Assembly (NCBI RefSeq): GCF_004011695.2
Contig: NC_082406.1
Coordinates: 2,170,001-2,234,000, forward strand
Reading direction: 5' to 3'
Source of the DNA: Ascochyta rabiei
Taxonomy: Eukaryota; Ascomycota; Dothideomycetes; Pleosporales; Didymellaceae
DNA: 64,000 bases
The notes beneath the pieces are model-generated. The model was not told where the DNA came from. It did not search any database and saw only the letters and a program-made list of their open reading frames with translations. Shown piece after piece: positions 57,179 through 64,000 of the stretch. Position numbers and translations under genes: made by a program. Each line of letters opens with the position of its first letter. Position 1 is the first letter of the stretch.

Positions 57179-58282
57179 ATGGCTCCCCTTTCAATCACAC
57201 CACCACTTTTGAACTCCGCCAACCCGTGGTGCACTACGCTTGAACAACTCCAAAAACTGTATGACAGCGATCATACTGGAGCTATCACAACACGAACTTC
57301 CCTGCTCAACGGTTTCCCTCACGACCCAGTGGTCCACCAATTCGCTTTTTACAACCCCACAAGTCATGCTGCATCGCCTCCGAATGTTGATCTAGCAGGC
57401 AGGTCCGATGACAATGGCAGTTTGAATACACTAGGCTATAGCCCAATACCTCTGGAAGAGTATCTCGGCTTCATCAAAACTATCAGTCAAAGTCTGCCTC
57501 CGAGTCCAAAAGGAGGAAGAAAGCATTACAAACCGGTTATCGTTTCAGTGACAGGCTCCGTTGAGGAGACAGTATCTTGCTATAAGCTCATCACATCTTC
57601 CCAAAAGGATGTCCGGATGGTGCTTGCTATGGAAGTCAATCTCTCTTGCCCAAACATTCCAGGCAAACCGCCGCCAGCCTACGACTCGGCCTCTTTGTTG
57701 ACCTATCTAAGCGCACTAAAGACAGAGATTAGCCGCCAGGTATCTGAGGATGGTACATCGTCACATCCACATACAGGCCATACACATGTACCCATCGGCA
57801 TCAAGACGCCTCCATACACGTATCAGGATCAATACAGTGGTCTTGTCAAGGCACTCAGAGAGTCTGCACACGCTGAACCGGAGCATCTTCCATGTCCCAT
57901 ATCGTTCATCACGGCGACGAACACGCTTGGCTCTTCGCTTCTCTTGACACCCCAGTTCGAGAGTTCTTCAGATGGAAAACACTCGCATGAAGTGTTCCAC
58001 CGCGCTCTAGAGTCCGCGGCAGGAACGGGTATCGGCGGGCTTGCTGGCGCACCATTACATCCTCTCGCGTTGGGTAACGTGTACACCATCAAAGGGCTAC
58101 TATTCCAGTACAAGGAACTGGAAGAGATTCAGATTATTGGCGTGGGTGGCGTGGAGGACGCGGCGAGCTACAAGAGGATGCGAGCGGTGGGTGCAGCGGC
58201 AGTCGGCGTGGGCACTGCGCTCGGGAGGAAGGGTGTGGAAGTCTTTGAGGAGATTCGAAGAGGGCTGGCAGCGACTGAATAG
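57179..58282 (+). CDS. Class-1A dihydroorotate dehydrogenase-like flavoprotein
   Basis: Intron-free, 367 residues, with no presequence or membrane helix, so probably cytosolic. The TIM-barrel landmarks of class-1A DHODH are present: VSVTGSVEETVSCYK, the NLSCPNIPGKPPPAYD loop with the active-site Cys, GIKTPPYTYQDQY with the FMN-binding Lys, TATNTLGSS, and IIGVGGVEDAASYKRMRAVG with VGVGTALGRKG for the FMN phosphate. Two places differ from the characterised enzyme. The substrate loop reads NTLGYSP, and the segment TRTSLLNGFP lacks the usual Glu-Lys-Arg. The family reaction oxidises dihydroorotate with fumarate in pyrimidine synthesis (family knowledge). Whether this protein does so, or acts on another substrate, is open. 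Confidence 0.82.
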   Translation: MAPLSITPPLLNSANPWCTTLEQLQKLYDSDHTGAITTRTSLLNGFPHDPVVHQFAFYNPTSHAASPPNVDLAGRSDDNGSLNTLGYSPIPLEEYLGFIKTISQSLPPSPKGGRKHYKPVIVSVTGSVEETVSCYKLITSSQKDVRMVLAMEVNLSCPNIPGKPPPAYDSASLLTYLSALKTEISRQVSEDGTSSHPHTGHTHVPIGIKTPPYTYQDQYSGLVKALRESAHAEPEHLPCPISFITATNTLGSSLLLTPQFESSSDGKHSHEVFHRALESAAGTGIGGLAGAPLHPLALGNVYTIKGLLFQYKELEEIQIIGVGGVEDAASYKRMRAVGAAAVGVGTALGRKGVEVFEEIRRGLAATE

Positions 58283-59329
58283 CAGACAAACATCTCTCAC
58301 AACCAATGGGTAGGCGTTAGGTCTACAGATTATTAAGTTGAATGTTTGATGCTTTCTATCTTCCGATTATATCGCAGAACAAATGAAAAGTGTTCGCCGC
58401 GACACAACAGCACATCGCTGTCATTGGTTGATCAACCATCATATACAGGCCACAATGTTGCACTGGTACGTTTATCTGGAACGTGCTTTCTGTTATCGCC
58501 TTGGTAATGACTTGGCCCTCGAGATGCAAAAAACACCGAGCACGAGCGTGCAATCGCTGTGTTTGGAGGCAGTCAGTCAAGCATTGATTAGACGCTGTAC
58601 GCTTTCCATCTCAGGCAGATAAAACATTGCAAGGTCTTTTGCTACGTAAGACACTGCCTAAAATTTGCCAACTACCTTCGGGCTCAAGTGTAGAGTTGAA
58701 GATGGCCGCTGCTGCATCTGACTTTTGCCGCCGCACGAGCTCTGGTAGAAGTCCGGCAGAGACATGAAGATGCATGGACTTTGAAAGAATTTGTGGTATT
58801 ACCCAGAAACCACGTAGCCCGAGTCAACGTAAGCAAATGCCGAACCTGCAGAGAGCAATTTGCAATGTCATACACGTGTTGAGGTTGGAGATGGCCGGCC
58901 AGCGCCGGAGACAGAACGAACCCAAACCGCTTTGAAACGAAAGATGTCATGACATGCAGAAGAAGTTCTCCACACCCAACAAGGTGCCCATGAGAATGCT
59001 CAACTCGAGGCTTTTTGGTGTGTGTAAGCTAGAGTGCTGCTTTTTGACAACTGGAGTGGACAAACATAATGTACGATAAGGCCATCAATGTCCTCAGTGT
59101 ACAGACCAGGAGAGCTCTTGAGGAAAATGCTAGTCATTGTCGTGCATGAAAGGGTCTTCTGGAGGAACGAATCACAACTGCCGACGCACCGAGGTGGAAG
59201 GCGGTGAAGAGCAGAAAAGGTGCGCAGCGCGGGGCAACAAGCATTCAAAAACCTCGCTATCCCGCAGCTGCACCTTCGTCTCTCACCCTTCCTCTCTCCC
59301 TCCATTCACACTTCATAACACACATCATC
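58283..59329. other. Intergenic region upstream of the SAH hydrolase gene
   Basis: About 1 kb without a supported gene. The last 60 bases before 59330 are C/T- and CA-rich, a usual leader for highly expressed fungal genes. Confidence 0.6.
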
Positions 59330-60825
59330 ATGTCTGCTCCCGCCCACAAGTTCAAGGTTGCCGATATCTCGCTGGCCGCTTTCGGTCGCCGGTACGCTGC
59401 CCCTCGGCCCATGTTTGGAAAGACAGCTGCTAACCTCAGGATAGAGAGATCGAGCTTGCCGAGAATGAGATGCCCGGTCTCATGCAGACTCGTGCTAAGT
59501 ACGCCGACGACCAGCCCCTGAAGGGTGCCCGCATTGCTGGGTGTCTTCACATGAGTACGTCGTCCCTGCCTCTTTGGTGCCGTTCCTGCCTAGTCCGGCC
59601 CCCATCATTCAAACCCCGCAACTCGAACTCTACTGACAATACAATAGCCATCCAGACCGCCGTCCTCATCGAGACCCTCACATCCCTCGGTGCCGAGCTC
59701 ACCTGGACCTCTTGCAACATCTTCTCCACTCAGGACCACGCCGCTGCCGCCATCGCCGCCGCCGGTGTCCCTGTCTTCGCCTGGAAGGGCGAGACCGAAG
59801 AGGAGTACGAGTGGTGCCTCGAGCAGCAGCTTACTGCTTTCAAGGATGGCAAGTCCCTGAACTTGATCCTTGACGACGGTGGTGACCTCACTGCTCTCGT
59901 CCACAAGAAGTACCCCGAGATGCTCAAGGACTGCTACGGTGTCTCTGAGGAGACCACCACTGGTGTGCACCACCTCTACCGCATGCTCAAGGGCAAGGGT
60001 CTCCTTGTCCCCGCCATCAACGTCAACGACTCCGTCACCAAGTCCAAGTTCGACAACCTGTACGGCTGCCGTGAGTCCCTTGTCGATGGTATCAAGCGTG
60101 CCACCGATGTCATGATCGCTGGTAAGGTCGCCGTTGTCGCCGGTTTCGGTGATGTCGGTAAGGGTTGTGCCCAGGCTCTCCACTCCATGGGTGCCCGTGT
60201 CATCGTTACTGAGATCGACCCCATCAACGCCCTCCAGGCTGCCGTCTCTGGCTTCCAGGTCACCACCATGGAGAAGGCCGCTTCCCAGGGTCAGATCTTC
60301 GTCACCACCACCGGTTGCCGTGACATCCTGACAGGAGAGCACTTCGAGCAGATGCCCAACGACGCCATTGTCTGCAACATCGGTCACTTCGACATCGAAA
60401 TCGACGTTGCCTGGCTCAAGAAGAACGCCGAGTCGGTCACCAGCATCAAGCCCCAGGTCGACCGCTACCTCATGAAGAGCGGCCGCCACATCATCCTCCT
60501 CGCCGAGGGCCGTCTCGTCAACTTGGGATGCGCCACTGGCCACTCTTCCTTCGTCATGTCCTGCTCTTTCACCAACCAGGTCCTTGCCCAGATCATGCTG
60601 TACAAGGCCGCCGATGAGGAGTTCGGCAAGAAGTACATCGAGTTCGGCAAGACCGGCAAGCTCGACGTCGGTGTCTACGTTCTCCCCAAGATCCTCGACG
60701 AGCAGGTCGCTCTTCTCCACCTCGACCACGTCAACGTCGAGCTCTCCAAGCTCAGCGAAGTCCAGGCTGAGTACCTCGGTCTCCCTGTCGAGGGTCCTTT
60801 CAAGAGCGACATCTACCGCTACTAG
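59330..60825 (+). CDS. SAH1: S-adenosylhomocysteine hydrolase
   Basis: Predicted 449 residues in exons 59330-59391, 59445-59554 and 59648-60825. Splicing gives [20 protein letters not shown] and [20 protein letters not shown], both canonical. Motifs: [25 protein letters not shown], the NAD+ site [16 protein letters not shown], catalytic [29 protein letters not shown] and the C-terminal [20 protein letters not shown] with the terminal YRY. It cleaves S-adenosylhomocysteine to adenosine and homocysteine and so keeps methyltransferases active (family knowledge). Codons are strongly C-ending, more so than in neighbouring genes, typical of a highly expressed gene. An acceptor at CAG two codons earlier would break frame; GATAG was chosen. 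Confidence 0.97.
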
Positions 60826-63079
60826 ATTTCTTTCTCTTTGCTTCGTTTTGAGTTTGAGCAGTTTCAACACGACGTTATGAACTGGGATGATACCACTTGG
60901 AAAAGTTCTTTGTCTTCAACGGCATAGTATTTCAAGAGTCAGGGACTCTTTGGTCGTTCAAAGGCGTTGTTTGCATATCATCTACTTGGCCCTTCAACCA
61001 CGGTCAAGCATAGAGGTGATACACTGTAAGAGTGCGATATGGGTTAAGACAGCGCGTCTCCACACGCAATCGATATGTAGTAATGGCCCAGCAAAACACG
61101 CTGGGTTGGAAATGAGAGAACTTTGGTCAGCCCTCACCGGCTCGACGTCAACAACACCGAGTACACACCTGAGTGATGTGTTGTCGAGTAGCACTTCTTA
61201 TTGCTGCAAGCCTCGTCACAATCTTCTGCAACACAGCATGTCTACTGCTGCACAAGATGCTGTCCTCAGCGATTTTGGCAGTATTGACGTGTCCACATCA
61301 CAAAAGCAGCCTATACAACATCTGCGGTGGCCGTCAGACCTTTCACTCAGCTGCGGTACCTGCCCTCCGCATAAGCATTGTACTATTCGCCTTGCATATG
61401 TGGACGCCACCACCCCATTGTCTCAGAACATTCTCCAGATCGACCGAGTTTCCCACTCCCTTGCATCTGCTATTCTCGTCTCCCCACTGATCTCCACCGG
61501 CGTCTGTCTCACTTTCCATTCACAGCAGTCCGCGTGGCGCCACCGCCATGCAGTGCACCTGTTGAGACAGACGAAGTACAAAGCGAACATGGACAGGGTA
61601 CCAGGCCAGGGCTGCACAACTGCAGCTCGTACACATATCCTGGTCCCTGTCCACGCCTGCAGACTGTTGTTTCCTGGTCCCTGGGTCACAGCAGGTGGCT
61701 GGCAATCTGAAACGTCAGGGCTGTTAACGCTGGAGAAGAAAAAAAAAAAGAAAACCATGTACCTGCGTCTGAGCAATGGCGGGGCAGTGGGAATACCCAT
61801 TGTCGTGTGAGGTGACTTAGTATCGCAGATCCTAGGCTGTGGGTAGCAGGGCTTCATAAGGTGAGGTATAGCAGTAAACATTGCTTCATTACCAGCAGCC
61901 TCAGGGCTGGCAACTGCGCGGACCGAACGTCCACTTCCCCGTCGGTAAGCGGACTGCACACTGCATCAAACTCGAGAAGAGATACACATGTATCCGAGCA
62001 GACTGACGTATGTTCCGAACATCCCCAAGTGCCCATGCAGCCCGCCACAGAACAGTGGATCTTGTGCCACGACAGCAGTCGACAACCCCTCCTCCCTTGC
62101 CGAAACAACCAGGTCTTCGGACGCCTGCAGCGTGGCTGGCCTGACAAGCCGACTCGAGATGCAGAGGGGTGGGTCTGAGCAGCTCCGCGACCGGGCTGGA
62201 GAGCGACACGAAAGGGGGACTCAGGGCATGCACAGCATCGATGACAAGAGACGTACCCCTACCGAAGCGATCTGTGGAGCCACATTTGACGTAGATGCAA
62301 GACGGTTTTTTTTGTCAGAAACTGCTGTCACTTTGCCAGGGGAGTTGGTGTGACTACTGCTGTGTGCATGCGCGTCGCGGGTCGATGCCCCAACGTCTGC
62401 ATCTGCGCCTGCTGACCGGGATAAGGGTGTATTGTCCTGCAGGGAGGTCTGCATACCGATAGACTTCAAGCTGAGACTGGGCCGACGAATCTACCTGTGG
62501 ATGTGGAATTTGCCAAGTTTCTGAATTTGGAATGCGGAAAAGGTTCGCCAGGATAACAAGTAGCGAATGAGCTACCTTACTGCAGCGCTCAGTTGTGGAT
62601 GGGCGTTGGGACTGAGCATAGAAGGCTGCCGGGTATGCAAGATCAAGGGGCCGGTTCCGACTTGTCGAACTTTAACGGCGTCGACTCCGGTACATGTAGA
62701 GGACTGCTTTAGCGGTGGCGCGTGAGGATTATTGAAATATTAAAATACAAGAACAGTTGAAACTTTATATCGCAGTTGCTTAGCAAGCATATGTACTGTG
62801 CCACTTACATCTGCAGCAAACGAAATGTGAACCTAGGCCAACGCTCGCTATGGATGACTTACGTCTGCCTATCTGTACAATAGACAATGCAGAGAGGTAT
62901 CAGAACACGAACAGCACAAAGACAAGACAGACGGAGCCGCTAATTATGCCCCTCGCATGGAACCCACAAAGCCAGTCGTGCGCTCCAATTGAGATGGCAC
63001 GGCAAGTGCGTCAGGGAAAGGCGAAGAGAGGTAGGAGACGCCGCGGGGGGAGGACAAAAGAAACACTTGTGACGATCAT
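60826..63079. other. Intergenic region between SAH1 and the WHI2-like gene
   Basis: About 2.25 kb with no supported gene. It holds an A-rich run (about 61736-61755) and a T run near 62307. Open frames of up to about 300 codons (60887-61810, plus strand) show no family resemblance or sensible codon use. Confidence 0.55.
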
Positions 63080-64000
63080 CTAACGCAGACCGATGACACT
63101 CTGTTGGTCGTTAGCAACAGTTGTTGGCAGAGATTATTGCATGGAACGTACCATCTCGAGCGTCCAGACTCTTCGTATCCATACTTTGAGCTTGCCTTCG
63201 ACGCCCCTGACGTCGTCAAGCTCAACTCCTTCCCACCAGCATCGGCGAGCAGGCTTCCTCCAGAAAAGAAGCAATTTCTGGGCCATACCAACAGCATTAC
63301 TGTTCGCAAGATCGTTGCCTTTGATGTCGGTCCTTAGGCGCGCAAGAGCGATACTGCAGATGACGGCCTTGTTTGGTTCTCCCGCACGGTGACCCCAGTG
63401 ATCATCGTGATTGAACCCTCTGGGCATGTATTAGCAACAATTGTTGGCTGCAAGTAGGGATGACGTACCCTGCAGTTAGCATCTCAATGAGGTGCTGTTC
63501 TGTAGTCCCCGGCTCCTCGCTCTTCCTCAGACCGGAGAAGATACCCTCTTGTCTCAACAGCGCTTCACCCGCCGCACGCTTGACTTCAATCATTTCCGGC
63601 TGAGCAATGTCGCGGTGTGGTGGGATGACGTAGAAGTCGAGATCTTCCCGGAGAACAATGATGCCAGCACGATCTTGCAGCATGTCCCTTGCGGAGCCAT
63701 GCATAGGCTCGATAGGAACCGCTTCAGCAGCATGCTCGGGAGCGGCAGTCGGAGAAGGAGGCGACGCGGGGATAGTCTGAGCGACGTTGCGGAAGAATTC
63801 GAGCATGTACTGGAGGGAGTTTGGGTCGTACTGTGAAGGATAGAGATTGTCAGATAAATATATCGCGGAATTGGAGAGATGGTACATGATCTTGGCTATT
63901 GTGCCCGTGGGGAGGTAGGGGAGAGAAGGAGGATTAGGGCTACCCACGTCGACTGGATATACGTCGCCATCATGGTACGAGTTCATATGGCCATCAGGAA
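63080..64000 (-). CDS. WHI2: WHI2-like BTB-type protein (5' end outside window)
   Basis: Partial gene on the minus strand. Exons >64000-63948, 63830-63469, 63419-63152 and 63100-63080; introns are 117, 49 and 51 nt. The visible N-terminal part reads HMNSYHDGDVYPVD then YDPNSLQYMLEFFRN, a BTB/POZ-like segment. An Ala/Pro linker and IIVLREDLDFYVIPPHRDIA follow. After splicing come MLTAGGFNHDDHWGHRAGEP and NKAVICSIALARL, then LLFWRKPARRCWWEGVELD, and the protein ends VWTLEMSVIGLR. The order matches fungal Whi2-family proteins, linked in yeast to general stress response, phosphatase Psr1 and TORC1 control (family knowledge). The first exon's donor is GTGGGT, an in-frame choice that yields VYPVDYDPNSLQ. 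Confidence 0.8.

Noticed and set aside
59605..60870. A 421-codon open frame on the minus strand opposite SAH1
   Set aside because: It is antisense to a strongly conserved, highly C-biased coding sequence; third-position C bias produces long stop-free antisense frames. The translation is low-complexity Glu/Asp/Val/Leu and matches no family.
60887..61810. A 307-codon plus-strand frame downstream of SAH1
   Set aside because: No recognisable domain and irregular codon use; it ends in a Lys run from an A-rich tract and is probably 3' flanking sequence.
1..64000. tRNA, rRNA or CRISPR features
   Set aside because: No cloverleaf with a GTTCRANYC-type T-loop, no rRNA-like conserved stretch and no regularly spaced direct repeats with unique spacers were seen; the tandem repeats present are contiguous microsatellites.

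Overview
The window is nuclear DNA of a filamentous ascomycete. Genes carry short (about 43-60 nt) spliceosomal introns with CTGAC/CTAAC-like branch sites. The families are typical of Pezizomycotina, and a repeat island carries the C-to-T mutation signature of RIP (repeat-induced point mutation). The overall look (Fot1-like elements, chromovirus, ACL4/GIR2/SCAP-type genes) suggests Dothideomycetes, but that placement is an inference, not something the sequence proves.

Layout. 1-4877 (-): 5' part of a long coiled-coil kinesin, continuing off the left edge, with pentanucleotide repeats at its start. 7228-10120 (-): DENN-domain protein. 12098-13394 (+): box C/D snoRNP assembly factor BCD1. 14165-26328: AT-rich island of dead transposons, comprising a deleted Tc1/mariner copy and then a four-level nest. 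In the nest, a 299-bp MITE-like element is split by Fot1-like element A; A is split by Fot1-like element B in the opposite orientation; B is split by a 6,632-bp Ty3/Gypsy chromovirus with 487-bp LTRs. Every level keeps its terminal repeats and target-site duplication.

27914-33225 (-): MON2. 33725-34298 (+): MMS2 ubiquitin E2 variant. 34638-35516 (+): LYR-motif protein. 35631-36442 (-): GIR2-like RWD protein, carrying two apparent single-base homopolymer insertions. 36633-37772 (+): ACL4 ribosomal-protein chaperone. 38734-42312 (+): SCAP sterol sensor. 43019-44143 (+): casein kinase 2 beta. 45290-47771 (-): Zn2Cys6 regulator. 48253-50133 (-): TRAPP-II subunit TRS65. 50384-52863 (+): splicing factor PRP40. 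53693-55089 (+): acyl-CoA dehydrogenase. 55120-56736 (-): a second Zn2Cys6 regulator whose zinc cluster needs a 4-nt micro-exon. 57179-58282 (+): class-1A dihydroorotate dehydrogenase-like protein. 59330-60825 (+): S-adenosylhomocysteine hydrolase. 63080-64000 (-): WHI2-like protein, running off the right edge.

Apart from the repeat island the genes are ordinary housekeeping and regulatory genes. Membrane traffic is well represented (DENN, MON2, TRS65, SCAP), as are RNA and ribosome assembly (BCD1, PRP40, ACL4, GIR2), but no biosynthetic cluster or operon-like unit is visible. The most informative features are the nested transposons with their RIP pattern, two GC-AG introns, the 4-nt micro-exon and the disrupted GIR2 homologue. 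Exon boundaries were worked out by hand from splice signals, reading-phase continuity and remembered family conservation; no transcript data or database search was available.
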